Shown: one piece after another, positions 16,277-24,348 of the stretch
How the letters are laid out: the number at the start of each line of letters is the position of its first letter
Position numbering within the stretch: the stretch's first letter is position 1
Origin: Streptomyces olindensis
GTDB lineage: Bacteria; Actinomycetota; Actinomycetes; Streptomycetales; Streptomycetaceae
Direction: 5' to 3'
Length of the DNA: 64,000 bases
Assembly: GCA_000696115.1 (NCBI GenBank)
Contig: JJOH01000004.1
Coordinates: forward strand, 1 to 64,000
Notes under the pieces: model-generated
The model's database searches: none
Told to the model about the DNA's origin: nothing
What the model saw: the letters and a program-made list of their open reading frames with translations, nothing else
Made by a program: the position numbers and the translations under genes

Positions 16277-18007
16277 ATGCTCGATCACGTCATCAAAGGC
16301 GCGACCGTCGTGGACGGGACGGGCGCCCCGGCGTACACCGCAGACGTCGGCATCAGCGACGGCCGGGTCGCCGTCATCGGTCGGGTCACCGAGGGAGCGC
16401 GCACCAGTGAGGACGCGACCGGCCTCGTCCTCACCCCCGGCTTCGTCGACCCCCACACCCACTACGACGCCCAGCTCTTCTGGGACCCGTACGCCACGCC
16501 CTCCCTCAACCACGGGGTCACCACCGTCGCCGGCGGGAACTGCGGGTTCACGCTCGCGCCGCTCAACCCGGAGCGGCCCGAGGACGCCGACTACACGCGG
16601 CGGATGATGTCGAAGGTCGAGGGCATGGCGCTGGTGGCGCTGGAGCAGGGGGCGCCCTGGAACTGGCACTCCTTCGGGGAGTACCTGGACGCCCTGGAGG
16701 GGCGGATCGCGGTCAACGCCGGTTTCATGGTGGGGCACTGCGCGCTGCGGCGGTACGTGATGGGCCCGGAAGCCGTGGGCGGGCAGCCGAGCGCAGCGCA
16801 GCTCGATGCCATGGTGCGGCTGCTGCGGGACGCCATGGACGCGGGGGCCTGGGGGCTGTCCACCACCCAGTCGAGGAGCCACTCGGACGGCGACGGGCAG
16901 CCGGTCGCCTCCCGGCACGCCCGGCCGGCCGAGCTGCTCGCGCTGTCGCGGGCCGTCGGGGAGCACGAGGGCACGCAGATCGAGGCCATCGTCGCGGGCT
17001 GCCTCGATCAGTTCAGCGACGCCGAGATCGACCTGTTCGCCGAGATGAGCGCGGCGGCCGGGCGGCCGCTGAACTGGAACGTGCTGACCATCGACGCGGC
17101 GGTGCCCGAGCGCGTGCCCCGCCAACTCCTGGCGAGCGAGCGGGCGAGGAAGGCGGGCGGCCGGGTCGTCGCCCTCACCATGCCGATCCTCACGCCCATG
17201 AACATGTCGCTGGGCACCTTCTGCGCGCTCAACCTCATCCCCGGGTGGGGGCCGATCCTCGGCCTGCCCGTCCCCGAGCGGATCGAGAAGCTGCGCGACG
17301 CGGACGTGCGGGCCGAGATGCTGCGGCGCGCGAACTCCAAGGAGGCGGGCGTCTTCCGGCGGCTCGCCGACTTCGGGCGGTACGTCATCGGCGACACCTA
17401 CAGCGAGGCGAACGCCGGGCTGACCGGGCGCGTGGTGCGCGACATCGCCGAGGAACGCGGCCAGGAACCGTTCGCGTGCCTGGTGGAGATCTGCGCCCAC
17501 GACGGGCTGCGCACGGTGCTGTGGCCGATGCCGCCCGACAACGACCCGGCGTCCTGGGCGCTGCGGGCTCAGACCTGGCGGCACGAGGACGTGCTGCTCG
17601 GCGGGTCCGACGCGGGCGCCCATCTGGACCGCATGTGCGGGGCGCCGTACACCACCCGGTTCCTCGGGGACTGCCTGCGCGGGCGGAAGCTCGTCCGGCT
17701 GGAGCAGGCCGTGAGGATGCTGACCGACGACCCGGCCCGGCTCTTCGGGCTGCGGGAGCGGGGGCAGGTCCGGGAGGGCTGGCACGCCGACCTCGTCCTG
17801 TTCGACCCGGTGCGGATCGACGCGGGCCCGGCCACCCTGGTGCACGACCTGCCGGGCGACAGCCCACGACTGGACTCCCGGGCGCTCGGCGTGCGGGCCG
17901 TGTGGGTCAACGGGGTCGAGACGATCCGGGACGACGTGGTGACGGGTGCGGTGCCGGGGCGGGTGCTGCGGTCGGGCCGGGACACGGAGACGGTGAGCAC
18001 CGGGTGA
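16277..18007 (+). CDS. N-acyl-D-amino-acid deacylase family amidohydrolase
   Basis: 576-aa metal-dependent amidohydrolase of the D-aminoacylase/dihydroorotase-like group. Visible features are an N-terminal beta-sandwich start (MLDHVIKGATVVDGTGAPAY, with the next residues), the metal-binding HTHYDAQ, GGNCGFTLAP, VGHCALRRYVMG, the late LLGGSDAGAHLDRMC with a metal Asp, and GQVREGWHADLVLFDP, the return to the sandwich. Members hydrolyse N-acyl amino acids or related amides. ATG at 16277 has AGGGAG ten bases upstream; GTG at 16271 is an alternative. It overlaps the aldehyde dehydrogenase start by four bases. No CTGACG site lies before it, so it may be read through from 15045 or use its own promoter in the repeat region. 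Confidence 0.9.
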   Translation: MLDHVIKGATVVDGTGAPAYTADVGISDGRVAVIGRVTEGARTSEDATGLVLTPGFVDPHTHYDAQLFWDPYATPSLNHGVTTVAGGNCGFTLAPLNPERPEDADYTRRMMSKVEGMALVALEQGAPWNWHSFGEYLDALEGRIAVNAGFMVGHCALRRYVMGPEAVGGQPSAAQLDAMVRLLRDAMDAGAWGLSTTQSRSHSDGDGQPVASRHARPAELLALSRAVGEHEGTQIEAIVAGCLDQFSDAEIDLFAEMSAAAGRPLNWNVLTIDAAVPERVPRQLLASERARKAGGRVVALTMPILTPMNMSLGTFCALNLIPGWGPILGLPVPERIEKLRDADVRAEMLRRANSKEAGVFRRLADFGRYVIGDTYSEANAGLTGRVVRDIAEERGQEPFACLVEICAHDGLRTVLWPMPPDNDPASWALRAQTWRHEDVLLGGSDAGAHLDRMCGAPYTTRFLGDCLRGRKLVRLEQAVRMLTDDPARLFGLRERGQVREGWHADLVLFDPVRIDAGPATLVHDLPGDSPRLDSRALGVRAVWVNGVETIRDDVVTGAVPGRVLRSGRDTETVSTG

Positions 18008-19473
18008 ACCAGGTGAACCAGGCGACGGGCCGCCAGTCGCTGTTCGTCGGCGGTTCCTGGGAGGAGCCGGACGGCGGGCACTACGAGGTGGTCGACCCGG
18101 CGACGGAACGGACCGTCGGGTGGGCGCCGGAGGCCTCGCGGGACCAGGTGCTCGCGGCGTGTGCCGCGGCCCGCGAAGCCTTCGGGCCCTGGTCGCGGAC
18201 GTCTCCCGAGGAGCGGGCGGCCCTCCTGGGCCGGGCGGCGGGCGTCATCCGGGAGAACCTGGTGGCCTACGCGGAACTGGCCCGGGCCGAGACCGGCGCG
18301 ACCACGGGCACCGCACGCGGCATGCAGGTCGGCGTCGCCGCCGCCCGCTTCCGGCGCTACGCGCGCGTGGAGCCCGCCGAGTGGGCGATCCCGCCGCAGA
18401 TCAACGAGGCCGGGCCGATGGGGAGGGCGGGTGTCATGGGCGCCCTGGCCGTCCGGCAGCCCGTCGGGGTCGTCGCCTGTATCACCTCGTACAACAACCC
18501 CTGGGCCAACCCGGCCGGCAAGATCGCCCCCGCCCTGGCGATGGGCAACACGGTCGTGGTGAAACCGGCCCCCCAGGACCCGCTGTCGGTCTACCGGATG
18601 GCCGAGGCGCTGGAGGCCGCCGGGGTGCCGCCGGGCGTGGTGAACGTGGTGTCCGGCCGGTCGACCGGGGTCGGCGAGGCGGCCGTCGCGTCCCCGGACG
18701 TCGACATGGTCAGCTTCACCGGCTCCACCGCGGTCGGGCGGCGCATCGCCGAGGTGTGCGGGCGCGACATGAAGCGGCAGCTGATGGAGCTGGGCGGGAA
18801 GGGCGCGGCGATCGTCTTCGACGACGCCGACCTCGCCTCGGCCGTGGCCGGCATCGGGACCACGTTCTCCTTCTACAGCGGACAGATCTGCACGGCACCG
18901 ACGCGGGTGCTGGCGCAGCGAGGGGTCTACGACCGGCTGGTGGAACAACTGGCCGCCTACGCACGAAGGTTGAAGGTGGGTGACCCGAGGGAGCCGGACA
19001 CGGTGGTCGGGCCGGTGATCTCCGCGGCCCACCGGGACCGGGTGGAGTCGTACCTCGAACTGGGCCGCAAGGAAGGCGCGGTGGTCGTCACCGGCGGCGA
19101 CCGCCCGGACCTGCCGGCCGGCTTCTACGTCGCCCCGGCCCTCCTCGCCGACTGCACCAACGACATGCGCGTGGCCCGGGAGGAGATCTTCGGGCCGGTG
19201 GTGGCCGTCATCCCCTTCGACGACGAGGAGGAGGGCGTCGCGCTCGCCAACGACACGGACTACGGCCTGATCGACTACGTCTGGTCGGGCGACGTGGCCC
19301 GCGCGTTCCGGGTGGCGCGGCGGCTGCGGGCCGGGGGCGTCGGCATCAACACCGTGGGGCGGAACATGGAGGCGCCCTTCGGCGGCTTCAAACGGAGCGG
19401 CGTCGGCCGGGACGTCGGCTCGTACGCGCTGCACGCGTACAGCGAGGTGCAGGCGATCGTGTGGCCGGGGTGA
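18004..19473 (+). CDS. Aldehyde dehydrogenase family protein
   Basis: 489-aa NAD(P)-dependent aldehyde dehydrogenase. Motifs in order: TSYNNPWANPAGKIAPALA, FTGSTAVGRRIAE (cofactor binding), the catalytic Glu in MELGGKGAAIVF, the catalytic Cys in SGQICTAPTR, EEIFGPVVAVIPF, and the C-terminal NMEAPFGGFKRSGVGRDVG. GTG at 18004 overlaps the previous stop by four bases (GTGA); a second GTG at 18013 is possible. Being co-translated with the amidohydrolase suggests it oxidises an aldehyde released in the same pathway. It ends the second catabolic block. Confidence 0.92.
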   Translation: MNQVNQATGRQSLFVGGSWEEPDGGHYEVVDPATERTVGWAPEASRDQVLAACAAAREAFGPWSRTSPEERAALLGRAAGVIRENLVAYAELARAETGATTGTARGMQVGVAAARFRRYARVEPAEWAIPPQINEAGPMGRAGVMGALAVRQPVGVVACITSYNNPWANPAGKIAPALAMGNTVVVKPAPQDPLSVYRMAEALEAAGVPPGVVNVVSGRSTGVGEAAVASPDVDMVSFTGSTAVGRRIAEVCGRDMKRQLMELGGKGAAIVFDDADLASAVAGIGTTFSFYSGQICTAPTRVLAQRGVYDRLVEQLAAYARRLKVGDPREPDTVVGPVISAAHRDRVESYLELGRKEGAVVVTGGDRPDLPAGFYVAPALLADCTNDMRVAREEIFGPVVAVIPFDDEEEGVALANDTDYGLIDYVWSGDVARAFRVARRLRAGGVGINTVGRNMEAPFGGFKRSGVGRDVGSYALHAYSEVQAIVWPG

Positions 19474-19479
19474 GGGCCG

Positions 19480-19884
19480 TCAGGAGCCGTTGCCCGGGCG
19501 CAGATCCACCCGCACCGTCAGCAGATCCGTCCCCAACGCCCGCACCCCCAGGCTGTTGACCCGGGGCAGCCGACGCAGTCGCGCCACCGGATCGTCGTCC
19601 GGCATCAGCCGCGCCGTCCCCTCGTGCCACCGGCCCCGGATCCGCACCCGCACGCGCGGGTCGGCCTTGATGTTGCGCACGTACTGGGAGCGTTCGCCGA
19701 ACTCGGACACCAGCCAGAAGGAGTCGCCGACGCGGCGGCCGCCCACCGGTGTCCGGCGGGGCAGTCCGGAGACGCGGCCCCTGGTCTCCAGGACCGTCTG
19801 GAACGGCAGGCGCCGCAGCAGCGGGTTGACCCGGCGCTGGAAGGCCGTGGTGGCGCGGAACCTCAGATCGGTGCGGCGGGGCAT
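19480..19884 (-). CDS. Nitroreductase/deazaflavin-dependent oxidoreductase (DUF385 type)
   Basis: 134-aa split-barrel protein: LETRGRVSGLPRRTPVGGRRVGD, FWLVSEFGERSQYVRNIKADPRVRVRIRGRWHEGTARL (in pieces). This is the F420-dependent Ddn-like family; the WLVSEFGERSQYVRNI part lines the deazaflavin site. ATG at 19884 gives the usual family length, with GGAG eleven bases upstream; a GTG at 19917 would add eleven residues. It converges on the aldehyde dehydrogenase and is divergent from the nuclease-fold gene. Physiological substrate unknown. Confidence 0.85.
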   Translation of the reverse strand: MPRRTDLRFRATTAFQRRVNPLLRRLPFQTVLETRGRVSGLPRRTPVGGRRVGDSFWLVSEFGERSQYVRNIKADPRVRVRIRGRWHEGTARLMPDDDPVARLRRLPRVNSLGVRALGTDLLTVRVDLRPGNGS

Positions 19885-19985
19885 CGGCGGGGGCACTCCT
19901 TCACACGAAGCTCTCACGGTTTCTGCAATGGTTCCTGCTTCAATGATGCTCGCCGAAGAGGCGGGACGGGAGCGGGTGACCGGTG

Positions 19986-20813
19986 ATGCGGATCGTGACC
20001 TGGAACCTGTGGTGGCGCTTCGGGCCGTGGCAGGCCCGGCAGAAGGCCATCCTCACGGCCCTGCGGGAGCTGCGCCCCGATGTCGTGGGACTGCAGGAGG
20101 TGTGGGCCGCCGACGGCGAGAACCTCGCCGAGTGGCTGGCCGGTGAGCTGGGCCTGCACTGCGCCTGGGCCGCCTCGCACGCCCCGGAGCGCTGGCGGCG
20201 GCGGATCGGGGACCCCACCGTCGACATAGGCAACGCCGTGCTCAGCCGGTGGCCGGTCGTCGACCGGGACGTGCTGCCGCTGCCCGCCCCGGCGGACACG
20301 GACGACGGCCGGCTGGCCCTCTACGCCCGCCTGGCCGGCCCCGGCCACGACATCCCCTTCTTCACCACCCACTTGACCTCCGCGGTCCACGCCTCGGCGG
20401 TCCGCCGCGGCCAGGTCGCCGCGCTCGCCGCGTTCATCGCCCGGCACCGCGGCGACACCCCGTTCCCCACCGTCGTCACCGGCGACCTCAACGCCTGGCC
20501 CGACTCCGACGAGGTCCGCCTCCTCGGCGGCTACAAGACCGCCCCGGCCGTGCCCGGCCAAGTGCTCCTGGACGCCTGGGAGTACGCCGACCCGGCCGCC
20601 CCCTCCGCCACCTGGGACGCGGCCAACCCGTACGTCGCGCCGAGCCACGAGCCCAGCGTGCGCATCGACTACATCCACGTGGGCCCGCCCGGCCCCCACG
20701 GCCTCGGCCACGTCCGCTCGGTACGCCGCGCCTGCGCCGGCCCGGTCGACGGCGTCTGGCCCTCCGACCACGCGGCGGTCGTCGCCGACCTGGCGGCCAC
20801 GGACGGCGACTGA
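19986..20813 (+). CDS. Endonuclease/exonuclease/phosphatase family hydrolase
   Basis: 275-aa EEP-fold protein. Catalytic motifs are TWNLWW, the metal Glu in VGLQEVWA, THLTS with His, GDLNAWPDSDEV and the final SDHAAVVADL. The family includes DNases, sphingomyelinases and inositol phosphatases; sequence alone does not say which. No signal peptide is present, so it is probably cytosolic. ATG at 19986 is chosen; GTG at 19983 is immediately upstream and in frame. Confidence 0.88.
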   Translation: MRIVTWNLWWRFGPWQARQKAILTALRELRPDVVGLQEVWAADGENLAEWLAGELGLHCAWAASHAPERWRRRIGDPTVDIGNAVLSRWPVVDRDVLPLPAPADTDDGRLALYARLAGPGHDIPFFTTHLTSAVHASAVRRGQVAALAAFIARHRGDTPFPTVVTGDLNAWPDSDEVRLLGGYKTAPAVPGQVLLDAWEYADPAAPSATWDAANPYVAPSHEPSVRIDYIHVGPPGPHGLGHVRSVRRACAGPVDGVWPSDHAAVVADLAATDGD

Positions 20814-20847
20814 CCCTCGGGAGGGGTCCCGGCCGGGGCCGGGTTTC

Positions 20848-21369
20848 ATGGCGGGCATGATGCGCAGAACGTCATCCACCGCCGTCGCCCTCGTCGCCGC
20901 CGGTGTGTTCACCGCTCTCACCTCGTGCTCCTCGGACTCTGCGGACGGCTCCGCGGCCGAGGCGCGGCCGGGCGTGTCCGGCTCCGGGTCGCCGGCGACC
21001 GGCCCCACGCCGACTCCCACCGAGACGGCCCGGCCGTCGCCCTCGCCGACCGGGCCGTGCGCCGACGGGACGTGCGAGACCGAGGTCGCCGTGGGGGACG
21101 TCGTGACGGTGCCGGCCAGGTACGGCCTCGGGCCGATCGAGGTGACGGCGATCACCGGCGAAGGGGTCGAGATGGCCGCGCCGCTGACGGGGCCGGGCTA
21201 CAGCGTTTCGGGCTGTTCCGGTGGCGGCGGCGTGTCGTCGGCGGGCGGCGGCGGCGTCGAACTGCGCTGCGACCGGGGAACCGTGGCGACCATCAACGAC
21301 GCCATGAGCCTGGAGATCGTCGAGATCCGCGACACCGCCGCCGTCCTCCGTATCGAACCCGCCGGGTGA
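20848..21369 (+). CDS. Putative secreted lipoprotein
   Basis: 173-aa protein with a basic N-terminus (MMRRTSS), a hydrophobic helix and the lipobox LTSC, so it is probably lipid-anchored at the outer membrane face. The Ser/Pro/Thr-rich linker after the Cys is typical of Streptomyces lipoproteins. The mature part (about 75 residues) contains a Cys pair (CADGTCETE), a second Cys pair (SGCSGGGG and ELRCDRG) and no domain I recognise. ATG 20848 is used; ATG 20857 would shorten the signal by three residues. Confidence 0.75.
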   Translation: MAGMMRRTSSTAVALVAAGVFTALTSCSSDSADGSAAEARPGVSGSGSPATGPTPTPTETARPSPSPTGPCADGTCETEVAVGDVVTVPARYGLGPIEVTAITGEGVEMAAPLTGPGYSVSGCSGGGGVSSAGGGGVELRCDRGTVATINDAMSLEIVEIRDTAAVLRIEPAG

Positions 21370-21379
21370 CGTACGGCCC

Positions 21380-22909
21380 TCACGCCGAGCCGCGCCCCAG
21401 GAAGATCGGGTTCGTGAACGCCGCCAACGCTCCCGGCACCGGGCCCGCCGCCGCCTCGTGGCGCAGTTCCGCCCGAACGTAGGCCGCGTACGCCGGGGTC
21501 GTCCGCCACTCGACGGTGCCCGAGCCGGACACCGGCAGCGGGGCGCTGGTGTGCAGGACGCCCTGGTCGGTGACGAAACGGACCGTGCAGCGCGGGGCGC
21601 CCATGACCTCCAGGCGGACGGTGACCGGGGTGTCGGGGGCCACCCGCAACCGCTCGCCGATGCCCGCGTGCTCGCCGCGCCCGCCGGACGCCCGGAACGA
21701 CAGCTCGACCCTGGCGGACTCGGCGACGTACGACCGTCCCGCCCGGATGCCCTCCTGGATGGCCCGGCGGGTCAGGTCGTCGGCGAGGACGACGGTCTGC
21801 GGGCTGCCCACCGGGTCCGGGGAGCGGTGCGCGTCGCTGCTGCCCATCGCCGGGATCCAGTCGCGGCCGTCCCGCACGGACGCCACCAGCATGCTGTCCC
21901 AGTCGGCCAGGGCCACCTCGTCGTCGGGCGTGTACGGGCCGTTCCACACCTCGATGGCGTCGGCCTCGCCGAAGCCGAACTTCCAGTTGCAGCCGACGCA
22001 GGTGGCGTGCGGGTGGGCCGGGACGACCAGGCCGCCGGCGCGCCGGATCTGCCGGGCGAACCGGCCGAAGCGGTTGTCGCGGGCCCGGTAGCGCCAGTCG
22101 ACGAACGTGCCCGGGTCGGTGCCGAGCGCGACCACGTGGCCGTTGCGCGTGGTGACCTCCTCGCCCAGCATCACCAGCAGGTCGTCCCCGGAGACGTCGG
22201 CCCAGTGGGCGTGCGCCGAGTGCGTGTTGTGCTCGGAGGAGTTGATGAAGTCCAGTCCGGCCGCCCGGGCCAGCTCCCCGATCTCGGCGGGGGTGCGGCG
22301 GCCGTCGGAGTACCAGGAGTGCAGGTGGCAGTCGCCCCGGTACCAGGCGCGGCCCCGGCCCCTGGCCCGGTCCGGCGGGTACGCGGGCTCGACCGTCTCG
22401 CCCGGCTCGCCGTACGTCAGCGTGATCGTGATCTCGTACGTCAGGCCCTGCGGGGCGACCGTGTACGGGCCGAGCGCGATGTGCCACGTGCCCTCGCGCA
22501 CCGGGCCGGGGAGGTAGCCGGGGGTGGCCTCGTCGGCGCGGAGGAAGAACTCCGTGCGCGCCCCGCCCGACCAGCCCCGGAAGCCCCGGCCGCCCAGTTC
22601 GGTGCCGCGCTCGTCGAAGACGCCGATGTCGAGGGCGTTGCCGGTGGTGCCGGCCGGGACGGACGGTCGGTCGTAGGTGTAGGCGACCTTGATCTCCCGG
22701 ACCCCGGCCGGGACCTCGACCGGCACGTACACGAAGTCGGGCGACCCGGGCGGCAGCGTGCCCCGCACCGTTCTGGTCTCCTGGTCGCCGTCGTCCTGGC
22801 CCCGGCCGGCCGCTGAAGCGAAGCTCACGCTTCCCAACGTAAGGGCGGCGGCCGCTCCCGTCACGAACAGAGCGCGCCGGCCGGGTCCGCCGTGGTGGTC
22901 CTCGCACAT
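21380..22909 (-). CDS. CehA/McbA-type PHP metallohydrolase, exported
   Basis: 509-aa protein. The N-terminus has twin Arg (PGRRALFVTGAAAALTLG) and then ASA, indicating export, possibly by Tat. Residues about 40-190 form a beta-rich domain; a PHP domain follows with metal ligands in YRGDCHLHSWYSDG, INSSEHNTHS, VVPAHPHATCVGC and MGSSDAHRS. PHP hydrolases of the CehA/McbA group cleave phosphoester, carbamate or similar bonds with several metals. Start ATG at 22909 with GGGAG eight bases upstream. It is convergent with the lipoprotein gene. Confidence 0.88.
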   Translation of the reverse strand: MCEDHHGGPGRRALFVTGAAAALTLGSVSFASAAGRGQDDGDQETRTVRGTLPPGSPDFVYVPVEVPAGVREIKVAYTYDRPSVPAGTTGNALDIGVFDERGTELGGRGFRGWSGGARTEFFLRADEATPGYLPGPVREGTWHIALGPYTVAPQGLTYEITITLTYGEPGETVEPAYPPDRARGRGRAWYRGDCHLHSWYSDGRRTPAEIGELARAAGLDFINSSEHNTHSAHAHWADVSGDDLLVMLGEEVTTRNGHVVALGTDPGTFVDWRYRARDNRFGRFARQIRRAGGLVVPAHPHATCVGCNWKFGFGEADAIEVWNGPYTPDDEVALADWDSMLVASVRDGRDWIPAMGSSDAHRSPDPVGSPQTVVLADDLTRRAIQEGIRAGRSYVAESARVELSFRASGGRGEHAGIGERLRVAPDTPVTVRLEVMGAPRCTVRFVTDQGVLHTSAPLPVSGSGTVEWRTTPAYAAYVRAELRHEAAAGPVPGALAAFTNPIFLGRGSA

Positions 22910-23111
22910 GCTGCTGCTCCCAAGGTGTCGTCCGCTGACATGACATGGGTGGTGCAGGGGTGGTGCGCGCAACCCTGGTATTCAGCCGTGAACCGGCGTG
23001 CAAGGGAAGGGAACCCGGCGGCGGGCAGGAGCGGAACAGGCCATCCGACGGTGGGCACAATGCCGACCAGTCGGTATGGACAGGGGGCACTACCTGGGGT
23101 AGGGATGACTC

Positions 23112-23957
23112 ATGCGCATCGCCGTGACGATCTTCCTCACCGACGAGACGATCACTCCGACCCGGCTCGCCCGGGAACTGGAGGACCGCGGTTTCGCCGG
23201 GCTGTACCTTCCGGAGCACACGCACATCCCCGTCGAGCGGACCACCCCGTACCCGGCGGGCGGCGAGCTGCCGCGCGAGTACGGCCGTACGCTCGACCCG
23301 TTCGTGGCGCTCGGCCAGGCCGCCGCCGTCACCGAGCGGCTCGGGCTCGGCACGGGCATCACGCTCGTCGCCCAGCACGACCCGATCGACCTGGCCAAGC
23401 AGGTCGCGACCCTGGACCACCTTTCCGGCGGGCGCTTCACCCTCGGGCTCGGCTTCGGCTGGAACGTCGAGGAGGCCGCCGACCACGGCGTGGAGTGGCG
23501 CACCCGGCGCGAGCTGGTCCGGGACCGGATGGGGCTGATGCGGGCCCTGTGGGCGGAGGAACCCACTCCCTACGAGGGGGAGTTCGGCGGCGTCCGCGCC
23601 AGCGAGGCGCATCCCAAGCCCGTGCAGCGGCCGCGCGGCCCGGTCGTCGGCCCGCGCACACTGCTCGGCGGGGCCGCCGGGCCCAAACTGTTCGCCCACA
23701 TCTGCGCGTACGCCGACGGCTGGCTGCCCATCGGCGGACGCGGCCTGTCCGAGGCCCTGCCGCGGCTGCGCACCGCCTGGACCGAGGCGGGCCGCGACCC
23801 CCGGGCCCTCCAGGTCGTCCCGTACGCCGTGCATCCGACCCCGGGCAAGCTCGCCCACTACGCCGACCTCGGCATCGAGGAGGTCGTGGCGCAGTTGCCG
23901 CCGGCGGGGGAGGCGGAGGTGCTGAAGGCGCTGGACGGCCTCGCCGGGTCTCTCTGA
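23112..23957 (+). CDS. LLM-class F420-dependent oxidoreductase
   Basis: 281-aa luciferase-fold protein with RGFAGLYLPEHTHIPVERTTPYP, GLGTGITLVAQHDPIDLAKQVATLDHLSGGR (in pieces), LGLGFGWNVEEAADHGVEW, GGAAGPKLFAHICAYADGW and a late LGIEEVVAQLPP. These match the F420-binding TIGR03619 group. It lies a few genes from fbiC, although as a separate transcription unit. ATG at 23112 preceded by AGGGATG. Substrate unknown. Confidence 0.88.
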   Translation: MRIAVTIFLTDETITPTRLARELEDRGFAGLYLPEHTHIPVERTTPYPAGGELPREYGRTLDPFVALGQAAAVTERLGLGTGITLVAQHDPIDLAKQVATLDHLSGGRFTLGLGFGWNVEEAADHGVEWRTRRELVRDRMGLMRALWAEEPTPYEGEFGGVRASEAHPKPVQRPRGPVVGPRTLLGGAAGPKLFAHICAYADGWLPIGGRGLSEALPRLRTAWTEAGRDPRALQVVPYAVHPTPGKLAHYADLGIEEVVAQLPPAGEAEVLKALDGLAGSL

Positions 23958-23992
23958 CAACTGCCTTTCCCGGCAGCCCAGTTCTCCCTACA

Positions 23993-23998
23993 TATACT
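23993..23998 (+). promoter_or_regulatory. Possible -10 box TATACT
   Basis: TATACT stands out in this GC-rich DNA, 102 bases before the small membrane gene at 24100. No convincing -35 box is present at the right distance. Confidence 0.3.
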
Positions 23999-24099
23999 GC
24001 GAGTAAGGAACCGGGTCGGGCACAGGCCCCAGCGCGGCTGACCACCGCGCCCGAAGGGCGTGCTGCACCCGGCGTCGAGTCGCCCACGGGGGGAGCGTC

Positions 24100-24306
24100 A
24101 TGAGAATCGCCTGGCTGTCCTGGCTTGTCCGGCATTTCAACGAGTACGGGTACAGCCAAGGGCTGCTGCGCGCCGCCATCGGCACGCTGGCCGTGCTCGT
24201 GACCGCCGCGCTGGTCTGGTTCGCCCTGCACCGCAACAGACCGGCCGCGACAGCCGCCGCCGGCCTCACCGCCGCGCTGGGCATCGGGTGGCTGGCCTTC
24301 CACTGA
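24100..24306 (+). CDS. Small membrane protein
   Basis: 68-aa protein with two predicted membrane helices: about residues 23-43 (LRAAIGTLAVLVTAALVWFAL) interrupted by a short basic turn RNRP, then about 48-67. ATG at 24100 follows GGGGGAGC with a short spacer. It lies 42 bases before fbiC on the same strand and may be co-transcribed. No family recognised. Confidence 0.7.
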   Translation: MRIAWLSWLVRHFNEYGYSQGLLRAAIGTLAVLVTAALVWFALHRNRPAATAAAGLTAALGIGWLAFH

Positions 24307-24348
24307 CGGGGCCACCCGGGCTGATCAGCGCACTCGTATGCTCGAAGG

